Positions 1 to 8,812 of a stretch of 34,379 bases of DNA are shown here, in pieces. The notes under the pieces were generated by a model. That model was not told where the DNA came from, did no database searches, and saw nothing but the letters and a program-made list of their open reading frames with translations. Origin of the DNA: Flavobacteriaceae bacterium. Its GTDB lineage: Bacteria; Bacteroidota; Bacteroidia; Flavobacteriales; Flavobacteriaceae. The position numbers and the translations under genes are program-made. Where the stretch lies: the NCBI GenBank assembly GCA_947446635.1, contig CANFHF010000019.1, positions 1 through 34,379 of the forward strand, given 5' to 3'. Each line of letters starts with the position of its first letter. Within the stretch, counting starts at the first letter, position 1.

Positions 1-2309
1 CGGCTCCAACTCCTACAACTACTGCAGCAGGAACAACTACTTATTATGTTTCACAAACTAGTGTTGTGAGCGGTGTTGAAAGCTCAAGAGCTTCAATTAA
101 TGTTACTGTAGTTCCAGCAGTGACTACTTATACTTATTACGTAGATACTGATGGAGACGGTTATGGTGCAGGTTCATCTGTTCAATTAGAAGATTTAACA
201 GCACCAGCAGGTTATTCAGTAAACAATACCGATTGTGCTCCTACTGATGCTACAAAACACGCTTCTTTTACTTTCTATGCGGATACAGATGGAGACGGAT
301 ATGGTTCAGGAAGTTTAGTTAGTATATGTGCAGTAAATCCAACAACAGCACCAACAGGTTATTCCGTAAACAATACTGATTGTGATGACGCTAAAGCTGC
401 TGTACGCCCAGGTGCTACAGAAATCGCTGACGGATTGGATAACAACTGTAATGGTACAGTAGATGAGGGTCTAACCCCAGCAGCACCACAAGTAACCAAC
501 ACAAGTGTGACTGTAGGAGCTACAGGTGTTATTAATCCAACAGCTACTGCACTTTTTGGATACACCTTACAATGGTATACTGTTGCAACAAAAGGAACCG
601 CTTCAACTACTGCTCCTGTAGTAGCAACAACAGCAGCGGCTGTTAAAACATTTTATGTTTCTCAAAAGTATGGCACTACAGGAATAGAAAGCGCAAGAGC
701 TACTGTAGCAGTTACGGTAGTTGCTTTACCGGCTGCGCCGGCAACATTAGTACTTACTGATGGCGCAACTGTAGTTACTGCTTTAGGATCTTATATTGGC
801 TCAAGTACAGCATTAAAATTAACTGCGGGCTCAGTTGCTAATGCTACTTACAAATGGGATCTTCCTACTGGAGTAAATAGAACTGACTCAAATGGTGTTC
901 CTGTTGTTGGTGTAACTAGCAACGAACCAATTATCTATGTTAAATTTAGCGCTTCTACTGACGTTTCATCAATAATTATTGGAGTTTCATCAGTTAATGC
1001 TTATGGTGGTCCAACAAAAACTGCTAAAAAGTTAACATTAACTAGAAAGTTGCCATCAACATTAACTAAATTGGTTCTTACTGATGGTAATTTGACTACG
1101 CCAATTATTGACGCAAGTATTTATTCAGGAGTTGACAAATCATTTACCTTGACTGCTACAGCTGTAGCGACACAAGGAGTGTGCCCAACTTCTTACAAAT
1201 GGGTACTTCCTGCTGGAGTTACTTCATCTGATGCGACTTTTGTTTCAACAGGAGTTTATACTAGTACGGGTAATGTAATATATGTAAACTTAAAAGACGC
1301 TACGCCAGGTATTACGGCATTAGTTATCAATGCGTATGCTGTAAACGGTATTGGAGCTTCAGCTACTAAAGCGTTGTCTTTAAAAAGAGCGTTACCAGCA
1401 TTATCGACATTGGTACTTACTGATGGTACTGCGACTACAGCAATTGTTGATGCAAGTATTTATTCGGGAGTTGACAAAGTGTTTACTTTGACCGCTTCAA
1501 GTAAAGCGCCATTAGCAATAACTTCATACAAATGGGTACTTCCTACTGGAGTTACTTCAAGTGATGCGACATCAACGTTAGTGGCAGGTACCTTTACTAG
1601 TACAACTAATGTGATACATGTAAATTTAAAAGATGTTACTCCGGGTGTTACGCCAATAGCCATCAATGCATACGCTGTAAACGGCGCAGGAACATCGGCG
1701 GCTAAAGCGCTGTCTTTAAAAAGAGCGTTACCAACGGTAGTAGCTACAGTTGCAGGTTCACTAAGTGTTTGTAATAGAACTGAAGGATTTAGCTATACCA
1801 TTACACCAAATGCTACTGCTACTAAGTATTTAATTACAGCTCCTGCGGGATCTTTTGTTACATCTACTCATGGTATTTCAGGTGCTTCGGCAAATATCTT
1901 AACTACCTCTGATTTGACTTTTAAAGTTGTTTATGTGGGAACTACTGCATTTCCAACAACTGATAAGTCATTAACTATTAAAACGATCAATGGTGCAGGA
2001 ACATCCACGGCTGTTAAAACATTAGCTTTGACAAAACTTGCTACTTGTACAGGTGTTACAAAAGTAGCACCAGTTGCTAGTGTATTCAAAGTGGTGGCTT
2101 ATCCAAACCCATCTACTGAAGGATTTACAATTAAATCTAATAATGAAAAATCATTTGGAGTACAGGTTTATGATATGTTGGGTCGTTCCATCGAACAACG
2201 TCAGTTAAAATCTGATTCTCAAATAGGGGCTAACTATGCAAAAGGTATTTACAATGTAATTGTAACTCAAGGAGCACAAGTGAAAACACTACGAGTGATT
2301 AAAAAATAA
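1..2309 (+). CDS. Large T9SS-secreted modular surface protein (3' part only)
   Basis: The reading frame is open from the first base, so the gene begins upstream of the window; an in-frame GTG at 66 is not a convincing start. The visible part (about 769 residues) contains, in order: the end of an Ig-like repeat; two calcium-loop-like DTDGDGYG motifs (144-167 and 282-305); a MopE-type metal-binding motif with paired Cys and Asp residues (about 370-468); another Ig-like repeat (YTLQWYT...); three tandem repeats of about 110 residues with the shared theme LVLTDG...YKWVLPTGV...INAYAVNG; a PKD-like segment; and a C-terminal type A sorting domain (YPNPSTEGF ... YDMLGR ... GIYNVIV). Such C-termini direct export through the Bacteroidetes type IX system and anchoring or release at the cell surface. 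The architecture suggests an adhesin or structural surface protein; the ligand is unknown. A strong terminator follows the stop. Confidence 0.88.
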   Translation, partial: APTPTTTAAGTTTYYVSQTSVVSGVESSRASINVTVVPAVTTYTYYVDTDGDGYGAGSSVQLEDLTAPAGYSVNNTDCAPTDATKHASFTFYADTDGDGYGSGSLVSICAVNPTTAPTGYSVNNTDCDDAKAAVRPGATEIADGLDNNCNGTVDEGLTPAAPQVTNTSVTVGATGVINPTATALFGYTLQWYTVATKGTASTTAPVVATTAAAVKTFYVSQKYGTTGIESARATVAVTVVALPAAPATLVLTDGATVVTALGSYIGSSTALKLTAGSVANATYKWDLPTGVNRTDSNGVPVVGVTSNEPIIYVKFSASTDVSSIIIGVSSVNAYGGPTKTAKKLTLTRKLPSTLTKLVLTDGNLTTPIIDASIYSGVDKSFTLTATAVATQGVCPTSYKWVLPAGVTSSDATFVSTGVYTSTGNVIYVNLKDATPGITALVINAYAVNGIGASATKALSLKRALPALSTLVLTDGTATTAIVDASIYSGVDKVFTLTASSKAPLAITSYKWVLPTGVTSSDATSTLVAGTFTSTTNVIHVNLKDVTPGVTPIAINAYAVNGAGTSAAKALSLKRALPTVVATVAGSLSVCNRTEGFSYTITPNATATKYLITAPAGSFVTSTHGISGASANILTTSDLTFKVVYVGTTAFPTTDKSLTIKTINGAGTSTAVKTLALTKLATCTGVTKVAPVASVFKVVAYPNPSTEGFTIKSNNEKSFGVQVYDMLGRSIEQRQLKSDSQIGANYAKGIYNVIVTQGAQVKTLRVIKK
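747..1736 (+). repeat. Three tandem ~110-codon repeats inside the surface protein gene
   Basis: Three consecutive units begin near 747, 1071 and 1410, each opening with a codon run for LVLTDG. Units two and three are clearly closer to each other: both encode DASIYSGVDK, YKWVLP, GVTSSDAT, VNLKD, INAYAVNG and KALSLKRALP. The first unit is diverged. This pattern suggests a recent duplication of the last unit. Confidence 0.8.
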
Positions 2310-2339
2310 TCGTATCCTAGATACTCTTATTAAAAGAGA

Positions 2340-2369
2340 AAGGCTGTCCGAAAGGACAGCCTTTTTTTT
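2340..2369 (+). terminator. Rho-independent terminator after the surface protein gene
   Basis: A perfect 10-bp stem (AAGGCTGTCC / GGACAGCCTT) with a GAAA tetraloop is followed by a run of T. It lies 30 bases past the stop codon at 2309. Confidence 0.93.
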
Positions 2370-2512
2370 GTTAGGTAACCTTGAGTAAAATACTAAAAAA
2401 GAATAAAGATTGAATTTATCACTAAATGTTATATTTAGAATTCTAAATTTAAGTCCAATTTTGCTCCGTTCTAGGATAATTGTATACTTTAGCATTCTTT
2501 ACAGATACTCCA

Positions 2513-4786
2513 ATGCAAATCCATTCCGAAGCCGCGGCGTACACCCTGCGATTTATCAATCAAACGCATCGCTCTATTTTTTTAACAGGAAAAGCGGGAA
2601 CAGGGAAAACCACGCTTTTGCGGGAAATTATTCAAACCACGCACAAGAACACGGTTGTGGTGGCACCCACAGGAATTGCAGCCTTAAATGCGGGTGGGGT
2701 TACCATCCATTCGATGTTTCAGTTGCCTTTTGGTGGATTTATTCCCGATAATTCATTACCCCATTTTTCTGAAAACACTAAATTTGAAACCAAAGCCACG
2801 TTGCGCAGGCACTTCAAAATGGGCGGTTTGAAGAAATCGGTTATCCGTAACATGGAATTGCTTATCATTGACGAAGTCAGTATGCTTCGTGCTGATTTGT
2901 TAGATGCCATGGATTTTATGATGCAATCCGTTCGCAGAAAAAGCAGCCCTTTTGGGGGTGTTCAGGTCTTGTTTATTGGCGACTTGTTGCAATTACCACC
3001 CGTAATTCGGGATGAGGAATGGCGAACCTTGAGAACGTATTACAAAGGGAAATTCTTTTTTCATTCGCATGTCGTGCAGCAAAACCCGCCATTGTATATC
3101 GAATTGTCCAAGATTTTTCGTCAAACAGATGATTCTTTCATTTCCATATTAAACAATTTAAGGAATAACCAAATTACTCCAGCAGACATTCAAACGTTGA
3201 ATCAATACGTACAACCCGATTTTGATTTAAAAGCCAATAAAGGCTATATCACTTTAACCACGCACAATACCAAAGCCGATGCTATGAATACCCAGGCTTT
3301 GCAAGATTTGAACGGAAAATTAGTAAGTTACAAACCCGAAATTGTGGATGACTTTCCCAACAAAATATATCCCGTCGAGGAAAATTTAAAGTTGAAAGTG
3401 GGGGCGCAAGTGATGTTTGTTAAAAACGATCCTTCGTTTGACAAGAATTATTTTAACGGAAAAATGGGAATTATCAAATCGCTTTCGAGTCAGGAAATCC
3501 TCGTTTATTTTCCCGAGGAAAACAAAACTATTGAAGTCGAAAAATACGAATGGCAGAACATCCGCTATAAAGTAGATGAAAACACAAAGGAAATAGAGGA
3601 AGAAGTTTTGGGAACCTTCGTTCATTACCCTATAAAACTCGCATGGGCAATCACGGTTCATAAAAGCCAAGGCCTCACTTTTGACAAAGCGGCGCTTGAT
3701 GTTTCGCAAGTTTTTCTTCCTGGACAGGCATATGTCGCTTTATCGCGTTTGCGCTCGTTAAAAGGTCTAATTTTACTTTCTCCGCTAAACATGAACGGTA
3801 TTTCGAATGATCAAGATGTGATGGATTATTCGCTTAATAAAGCATCTGAAGAAGTTTTGGAGGATTCGTTGCAAGTAGAAACCAAAAACTTTATCCATAA
3901 TTTCTTGAATAGCAGTTTCGATTGGGGTGATTTGGCGCAAGAATGGCGAAACCATAAGTTTAGTTATGACGAAAAAGGGGAAAGTTCAGCCAAATCAAAA
4001 CACGCTGTTTGGGCTCGAAAACAAACCGAAGCTATCGAATTACTTTTGGAACCCTCCAAAAAATTTATTTTGCAACTCAATAAAATTTTCCGTCAAGACG
4101 CCGTTGATTTGAATCATGTTTCAGATAGAATTCAGGCAGCATACAATTATTTTATAGTCCCAATGGACAATTTGGTTTTCGAAATTCTTTGGAAACTTGA
4201 AGAAGTAAAACGCATCAAAAAAGTAAAATCTTTTTACGACGAATTAGTCGTGCTGGAAGAGTTACAAATCAAAGCGGTTTTGCGATTAATGAAAGCCAAA
4301 TTGTTAATTGAAACGGTGGTTCAAGGCGATACCATTTCAAAAGAAAAACTGTCTTCGGAAGAAATAAAACACTATAAAGTCAATAAGTTAAAAATCATTC
4401 AAGAAGAATTCAAGAATGTACACGTAACTTTAATCGAGGACGAAGCTGATTTGAAAAGGTACACTAAAAATAAAAAAGCCGCAAAAGAACCCAAGAAATC
4501 CACCGTTCAGGAAACCTACGAATTGTGGTTAGAAAAGAACTCAATTAAAGAGATTGCGGCCATCAGAAAATTTACGCCAGAAACCATTTTAGGACATTTG
4601 ACCAAACTAATTATCGCACAAACAATTCAAATCCATGATGTTTTGCCTGAAGATAAAATCCTAGAACTTACGGAAGCATTTAAAGGCTATAAAGAAGAAT
4701 CGGTTTCGCCATTAAAAGAAAAATATGGCGATAAATTCACTTGGGAAGAATTGAGGATGTTTAAAGCGAGTTTGACTGTAAAGTAG
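2513..4786 (+). CDS. Pif1-like helicase with C-terminal HTH domain
   Basis: This is an SF1B-type DNA helicase of 757 residues. The N-terminal ATPase core has Walker A GKAGTGKT (26-33), Walker B IIDEVSM (about 118-124), and the later helicase motifs VHKSQGLTFD and YVALSRLRSL typical of Pif1/RecD relatives. The last ~100 residues (TVQETYELWLEKN ... GHLTKLI ... YGDKFTWEELRMFKASL) resemble the helix-turn-helix domain found at the C-terminus of RecQ-type helicases (HTH_40). The frame can be extended to a TTG at 2480, but that extension overlaps a promoter-like sequence; ATG 2513 is preferred because the protein then begins just before the conserved ATPase core. It probably acts in replication, repair or resolution of DNA structures; the exact substrate is unknown. 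Confidence 0.88.
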   Translation: MQIHSEAAAYTLRFINQTHRSIFLTGKAGTGKTTLLREIIQTTHKNTVVVAPTGIAALNAGGVTIHSMFQLPFGGFIPDNSLPHFSENTKFETKATLRRHFKMGGLKKSVIRNMELLIIDEVSMLRADLLDAMDFMMQSVRRKSSPFGGVQVLFIGDLLQLPPVIRDEEWRTLRTYYKGKFFFHSHVVQQNPPLYIELSKIFRQTDDSFISILNNLRNNQITPADIQTLNQYVQPDFDLKANKGYITLTTHNTKADAMNTQALQDLNGKLVSYKPEIVDDFPNKIYPVEENLKLKVGAQVMFVKNDPSFDKNYFNGKMGIIKSLSSQEILVYFPEENKTIEVEKYEWQNIRYKVDENTKEIEEEVLGTFVHYPIKLAWAITVHKSQGLTFDKAALDVSQVFLPGQAYVALSRLRSLKGLILLSPLNMNGISNDQDVMDYSLNKASEEVLEDSLQVETKNFIHNFLNSSFDWGDLAQEWRNHKFSYDEKGESSAKSKHAVWARKQTEAIELLLEPSKKFILQLNKIFRQDAVDLNHVSDRIQAAYNYFIVPMDNLVFEILWKLEEVKRIKKVKSFYDELVVLEELQIKAVLRLMKAKLLIETVVQGDTISKEKLSSEEIKHYKVNKLKIIQEEFKNVHVTLIEDEADLKRYTKNKKAAKEPKKSTVQETYELWLEKNSIKEIAAIRKFTPETILGHLTKLIIAQTIQIHDVLPEDKILELTEAFKGYKEESVSPLKEKYGDKFTWEELRMFKASLTVK

Positions 4787-4809
4787 TAAATAAATTATTT
4801 AACATAAAA

Positions 4810-4840
4810 AAACCCATTCAAGGCTGAATGGGTTTCATTT
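4810..4840. terminator. Bidirectional terminator between convergent genes
   Basis: Inverted repeat AAACCCATTC / GAATGGGTTT with a 6-base loop. It is preceded by an A run and followed by a T-rich run, so it can serve both the helicase gene (plus) and the HU/SPOR gene (minus), whose stops flank it. Confidence 0.9.
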
Positions 4841-4841
4841 T

Positions 4842-5777
4842 TTATAGTGATTCGACTAGAATCCAAGCGTCAGCATTTTCGGTTTTTTGAATTTCTTGTT
4901 TGGCAGTTTCAGCTTCGGCAAAAGTGGCATAACTTCCGTAAAGAACAGGAAATAATCCATATTTATTTTGCGGAATGCGTCGCGCTTTATACCCTTGACT
5001 AGATAATTGGTTAAATATTTTTTCGGCATTTTTCTCTTCTCTAAAAGCACCCGCCATAATGTGGTAAGACATTTTTACTTCCTTGACGGTAAGCGTTACC
5101 GCCGGAATAGGATTTTCAATAAAGAAAGTAGCCTCTTGAATCTTGTTTTGAACTTGTTTTTGAACGGCAGTTTCCACAAGAATCGTTTCGTTTGCGATTT
5201 GTTGTTGATAAATAGGATAACCGAGCGCTCCGGTTAATCCCAATCCTAAAACAAAAATAGCGGCATATTTTAAATAGGCACTTGTTTTTCTTCTTTCTGG
5301 AATAAAGGTAATTATAGCATCTTCCTCAAGAGCTTCAATTTTTTGTTCAAATAGTTCTCTTTTCACCATTGGCGAAACAAAAGCACTTAAGCCAAAGGAG
5401 TGAGTCAAGTAATTTGTTTGATCAAACGGAGTAAAAATTAAATTTTTATCGGCGTTAAGAGAAAAATTTCCTACGTTTTTAATAGCGAATAATCCATTTT
5501 CCTGAAGCGCTTTTTTCCAATTGAAAACCTCATATTGAATAGCACTAATGGCATATTCGTAGGATGTTTTCTCTGCTTGAGCTATATGATTGGCTAATAA
5601 TCCATCATTATTTTTTAGATAGGCATTGAAAGAAATCATTTTTTTCGGTGGAAAAAACGAATTAGAACTTTCAACGAGTTGAGCCGATTGAATTTCGGTC
5701 AAAAATGCTCCAAAACCCGGAACGGTTACACATTGATAACGGTATAAAAGCTGCGCGATGTAGGGTTGAATGTTCAT
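4842..5777 (-). CDS. HU-fold / SPOR membrane protein
   Basis: This is a 311-residue protein. Residues 1 to about 120 resemble the prokaryotic HU/CCDC81-like domain common in Bacteroidetes (MNIQPYIAQLLYRYQCV, VPGFGAF, ISFNAYLKNNDGLLANHI, NVGNFSL). A single membrane segment spans about 168-187, and a SPOR domain about 236-310 (YHIMAGAFREEKNAEKIFNQL ... YGSYATFAEAE). SPOR domains bind denuded septal peptidoglycan, so the C-terminus should lie in the periplasm and the HU-like part in the cytoplasm. Another in-frame ATG at 5795 lies upstream of a good promoter box, so the start at 5777 is chosen. The role is probably division-associated; DNA binding by the HU-like domain is inferred only. Confidence 0.82.
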   Translation of the reverse strand: MNIQPYIAQLLYRYQCVTVPGFGAFLTEIQSAQLVESSNSFFPPKKMISFNAYLKNNDGLLANHIAQAEKTSYEYAISAIQYEVFNWKKALQENGLFAIKNVGNFSLNADKNLIFTPFDQTNYLTHSFGLSAFVSPMVKRELFEQKIEALEEDAIITFIPERRKTSAYLKYAAIFVLGLGLTGALGYPIYQQQIANETILVETAVQKQVQNKIQEATFFIENPIPAVTLTVKEVKMSYHIMAGAFREEKNAEKIFNQLSSQGYKARRIPQNKYGLFPVLYGSYATFAEAETAKQEIQKTENADAWILVESL

Positions 5778-5782
5778 AGAGA

Positions 5783-5813
5783 CAAAGTTATACAATGAAA
5801 ATAACTATCAAAA
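5783..5813 (-). promoter_or_regulatory. Promoter of the HU/SPOR gene
   Basis: On the minus strand a TTTTG (complement of 5809-5813) is separated by 18 bases from an exact Bacteroidetes -7 box TAACTTTG (5783-5790). The -7 box ends only 5 bases before the ATG at 5777, so the transcript would have little or no leader. This also argues against the ATG at 5795. Confidence 0.75.
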
Positions 5814-5879
5814 TTTTATTCACAAATTTTATTAACAATCTGCGTAAATTTTTATACATTTAAGATTCAAACGTTTAGC

Positions 5880-6998
5880 ATGACAGACCAAGAATTATTA
5901 TATCTATTGGCATTGCAACAAGTAGAAGGCATTGGCGCTATTATGGCCAAAAAATTAATAACCCATTGCGGTAGCGCTGAAACCATTTTTAAAACAAAAA
6001 ACTCCCAACTCAACGCAATTGAAGGCATTGGATCTATATTACTACAAAATTTGAAGAATAAATTGGTCTTCGAAAAAGCAGAACAAGAACTTCAATTCAT
6101 AAAATCTAACGAAATCAACGTAACTTATTTTCAGGACGAAAATTACCCAGATCGTTTGAAACATTGTATCGACGGACCGGTTTTATTGTTTAGCTCAGGG
6201 AATATTGACTTAAAAAACAAAAAAATAATCAGCATTGTGGGAACGCGACAAATCACTTCCTACGGAATGGAATTTTGCCGAAAGTTGATTGAAGATTTGG
6301 CGCCGCTCGATCCCGTCATCGTGAGTGGATTTGCTTATGGGGTTGATATTTTTGCACATCAATTAGCGATGGAAAACAATCTTCAAACCATAGGTGTTTT
6401 GGCACATGGGCTAAACCAAATTTACCCTAAATCCCATAAGAAACACATGTCCAAAGTATTAGAAAATGGGGGTTTTATGACCGAATTTTGGAGTTCGTCC
6501 AGTCCTGAAAAGGAAAATTTTGTAAAAAGAAACCGTATTGTAGCAGGAATTTCAGAGGCGACTATTGTCATCGAATCGGCTGAAAGAGGGGGCGCATTAA
6601 TCACGGCGAATATTGCCAATGATTACAATCGCGATGTTTTTGCCGTTCCCGGTCGAACGACGGACAAATATAGTCAAGGGTGCAACAATTTGATAAAAAT
6701 CCAAAAAGCAAATCTCCTCACCAGTGCTGCCGATTTGGTTTATATCCTGAATTGGGACATCGGGATTGATTCGAAATCTCGCAATGACACAAAACCTGTG
6801 CAAAAAAAATTGTTTGTCACGCTCGAAGAAGACGAGCAAAAAGTCTACGATTACCTTCTCAAGAACGGAAAGGAATTGATGGACAGCATTGCTTTACGAT
6901 GCGATTTTCCTATTTATAAAATCTCAGGGATGTTGCTAAATATGGAATTAAAAGGCGTGATTCGACCATTGCCTGGAAAATTATTTGAGGCGGTATAG
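5880..6998 (+). CDS. dprA: DNA-processing protein DprA
   Basis: DprA (Smf) binds incoming single-stranded DNA and loads RecA during natural transformation; it is also kept in many non-competent bacteria. The 372-residue protein has an N-terminal helix-hairpin-helix region (VEGIGAIMAKKL and IEGIGSILLQNL, about 15-58) and a Rossmann-like core with IVGTR (119-123) and VSGFAYGVDIFAH (148-160). Further core motifs are LAHGLNQIYP, RNRIVAGIS and ERGGALITA. The C-terminal winged helix covers about 310-372. Length and motif order are normal for the family. It converges with trpS; the two stops are 11 bases apart. A near-match to the -7 box (TACATTTA) lies just upstream. Confidence 0.96.
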   Translation: MTDQELLYLLALQQVEGIGAIMAKKLITHCGSAETIFKTKNSQLNAIEGIGSILLQNLKNKLVFEKAEQELQFIKSNEINVTYFQDENYPDRLKHCIDGPVLLFSSGNIDLKNKKIISIVGTRQITSYGMEFCRKLIEDLAPLDPVIVSGFAYGVDIFAHQLAMENNLQTIGVLAHGLNQIYPKSHKKHMSKVLENGGFMTEFWSSSSPEKENFVKRNRIVAGISEATIVIESAERGGALITANIANDYNRDVFAVPGRTTDKYSQGCNNLIKIQKANLLTSAADLVYILNWDIGIDSKSRNDTKPVQKKLFVTLEEDEQKVYDYLLKNGKELMDSIALRCDFPIYKISGMLLNMELKGVIRPLPGKLFEAV

Positions 6999-7009
6999 CC
7001 AAAATTAAT

Positions 7010-7981
7010 TTACGCAAACCCCAACTTTTCTCTTACTCTTGCTAAAACCCCATTGGCAACAATCCCTGCTTTCTCGGCACCATTTTTTAATAGAGCATCT
7101 ACTTCGGCGAGGTTGCGCATGTAGTAATTATATTGCTCTCTTTCGGTTTTGAATCTTTCGACAATCAGTTCAAACAAGGCTTGTTTGGCGTGACCGTAAC
7201 CGTAATTTCCACCCAAATAATTGGTAGTCATTGTTTCAACCTGGCTTTCATTTGCCAATAATTTATAAAGTGCAAAAGCATTGCAAGTCTTCGGATTTTT
7301 TGGGTCTTCAAGCGGAGTGCTATCAGTTTCTATCCCCATGATTTGTTTGCGAAGGGCCTTGTCATCTAAGAAAATATCAATGAAATTATGGGCCGATTTG
7401 CTCATTTTTCCGCCATTGGTTCCTGGAACATACATGGTGTCTTCTTGAATTTTGGCTTCGGGAATTACAAATGTTTCACCCATTTGATGATTGAAACGAG
7501 AAGCCACATCGCGAGTAATTTCTAGGTGTTGCAACTGGTCTTTTCCCACAGGAACCAATTGCGCATCGTATAATAAAATATCGGCAGCCATTAGCATTGG
7601 ATAGGAAAACAATCCCGCATTTACATCTTCCAGTCTGTCGGATTTGTCTTTGAAGGAATGGGCTAATGTCAATCTTTGAAAAGGAAAAAAACAACTCAAA
7701 TACCAAGCCAACTCTGCCGTTTGAGGCACATCAGATTGGCGGTAAAAAACTACTTTTTTTACGTCTAAACCACAGGCAAGCCAGGCCGCAGCAGTGCTAT
7801 AGGTATTAGCTCTTAATATTTTGCCGTCTTTTATTTGGGTTATCGAATGCAAATCGGCAATGAAAAGAAACGATTCGTTTGCTGGATTATTCGACAATTC
7901 GATTGCCGGAATGATTGCGCCAAGTAAGTTTCCTAAATGTGGCGTTCCAGTACTTTGAACTCCGGTGAGTATTTTTGCCAT
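7010..7981 (-). CDS. trpS: Tryptophan--tRNA ligase
   Basis: Class I aminoacyl-tRNA synthetase that charges tRNA-Trp with tryptophan in the cytoplasm. The 323-residue protein begins MAKILTGVQSTGTPHLGN, which holds the HIGH-type signature as PHLG (14-17), and has an intact KMSKS signature at 192-196 (NGGKMSKSAHN). The tryptophan-pocket region with YPMLMAADILLYDA and VPVGKDQLQHLE is also present. The length is normal for bacterial TrpS. The start has an exact -7 box 22 bases upstream. It is divergent from the plsC-type gene at 8056. Confidence 0.97.
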   Translation of the reverse strand: MAKILTGVQSTGTPHLGNLLGAIIPAIELSNNPANESFLFIADLHSITQIKDGKILRANTYSTAAAWLACGLDVKKVVFYRQSDVPQTAELAWYLSCFFPFQRLTLAHSFKDKSDRLEDVNAGLFSYPMLMAADILLYDAQLVPVGKDQLQHLEITRDVASRFNHQMGETFVIPEAKIQEDTMYVPGTNGGKMSKSAHNFIDIFLDDKALRKQIMGIETDSTPLEDPKNPKTCNAFALYKLLANESQVETMTTNYLGGNYGYGHAKQALFELIVERFKTEREQYNYYMRNLAEVDALLKNGAEKAGIVANGVLARVREKLGFA

Positions 7982-8003
7982 TGTAAAAGATTGGTATTTT
8001 TGA

Positions 8004-8011
8004 CAAAGTTA
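8004..8011 (-). promoter_or_regulatory. -7 box of trpS
   Basis: Exact match to TAnnTTTG on the minus strand (TAACTTTG), with TGTG 19 bases further upstream as a weak -33 element. It lies 22 bases before the trpS ATG. Confidence 0.65.
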
Positions 8012-8042
8012 ATTCTTTTACTAAAAGTTACACACTTTTCCT

Positions 8043-8050
8043 TACTTTTG
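8043..8050 (+). promoter_or_regulatory. -7 box of the plsC-type gene at 8056
   Basis: Exact TAnnTTTG match (TACTTTTG) ending 5 bases before the ATG at 8056. No clear -33 element is visible at the usual distance. Transcription would start at or near the start codon. Confidence 0.55.
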
Positions 8051-8055
8051 ACTTT

Positions 8056-8802
8056 ATGAGAGGAATAAAAATAATTTTTTGGTCTATTTGGCGCGTCTTT
8101 TTTTATGTTTTAATGGCCATTCCCATCATCATTATGCTTCCTTTTTTGGTGGCTTCCATTTTGACAGAAAGTGGCTATCCTTACTTTTTTAAAATGGCGA
8201 GAATTTGGGCCAAGTTCATCCTTTTTGGAATGGGATTTCATTATAAAATCGATAAAGATCAAGAACTCGCACCCCATAAAAGTTATATGTTTATTGCCAA
8301 TCACACTTCGATGGTCGATATTATGTTGATGCTTGCGACCATAAACAAACCATTCGTTTTTGTAGGAAAAAAAGAATTAGTAAAAATTCCTTTGTTCGGG
8401 TTTTTCTACAAAAGAACCTGTATTTTGGTTGACAGAGCAAGTTCTAGAAGTAAGCACGGCGTTTTTGAAAGAGCCCAAAAAAGAATCAATCAAGGACTTA
8501 GTATTTGTATTTTTCCCGAAGGGGGCGTTCCTTATGACGAATCCATACTTTTAGATCACTTTAAGGATGGCGCCTTTCGATTAGCCATTGATTACCAATT
8601 GCCTATTGTTCCGATTGTTTTTGGGGATAATAAAAAAAGGTTTTCCTTTACTTTTTTTAGCGGAAGTCCGGGGCTTTTGAGAGTCCGAATACTTTCCTTT
8701 ATTGAAACGAAAGGAAAAACATTGACCGATAAGAATAGCCTTAAAGACCAAGCTTGGGAGGCAATTCACAAACAGTTACAAGAGTTCGAAAAGAAAAAGT
8801 AG
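8056..8802 (+). CDS. PlsC-family 1-acyl-glycerol-3-phosphate acyltransferase
   Basis: Acyltransferases of this family add the second acyl chain to lysophosphatidic acid, making phosphatidic acid at the inner membrane. The 248-residue protein has an N-terminal hydrophobic segment (about 15-37), the catalytic HX4D motif in NHTSMVD (H83, D88), and the substrate-binding FPEGG (153-157; usually FPEGT). The C-terminus is basic (EFEKKK). Two more plsC-type genes occur at 19478 and 20344; this one is more diverged from them than they are from each other, so the three may differ in acyl or head-group preference. The next in-frame Met is residue 20, which would remove part of the membrane segment. Confidence 0.9.
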   Translation: MRGIKIIFWSIWRVFFYVLMAIPIIIMLPFLVASILTESGYPYFFKMARIWAKFILFGMGFHYKIDKDQELAPHKSYMFIANHTSMVDIMLMLATINKPFVFVGKKELVKIPLFGFFYKRTCILVDRASSRSKHGVFERAQKRINQGLSICIFPEGGVPYDESILLDHFKDGAFRLAIDYQLPIVPIVFGDNKKRFSFTFFSGSPGLLRVRILSFIETKGKTLTDKNSLKDQAWEAIHKQLQEFEKKK

Positions 8803-8812
8803 TTCGTTATTC

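Noticed and set aside
2480..2512. Upstream TTG start for the Pif1-like helicase
   Set aside because: The extension overlaps a sequence one mismatch from the -7 box (TACTTTAG at 2485-2492), and ATG 2513 starts just before the conserved core.
3386..3709. Minus-strand reading frame of 107 codons inside the helicase gene
   Set aside because: It lies fully within a well-supported gene on the other strand and has no recognisable motif.
5778..5795. Upstream ATG for the HU/SPOR gene
   Set aside because: It lies within the promoter, upstream of the expected transcription start.
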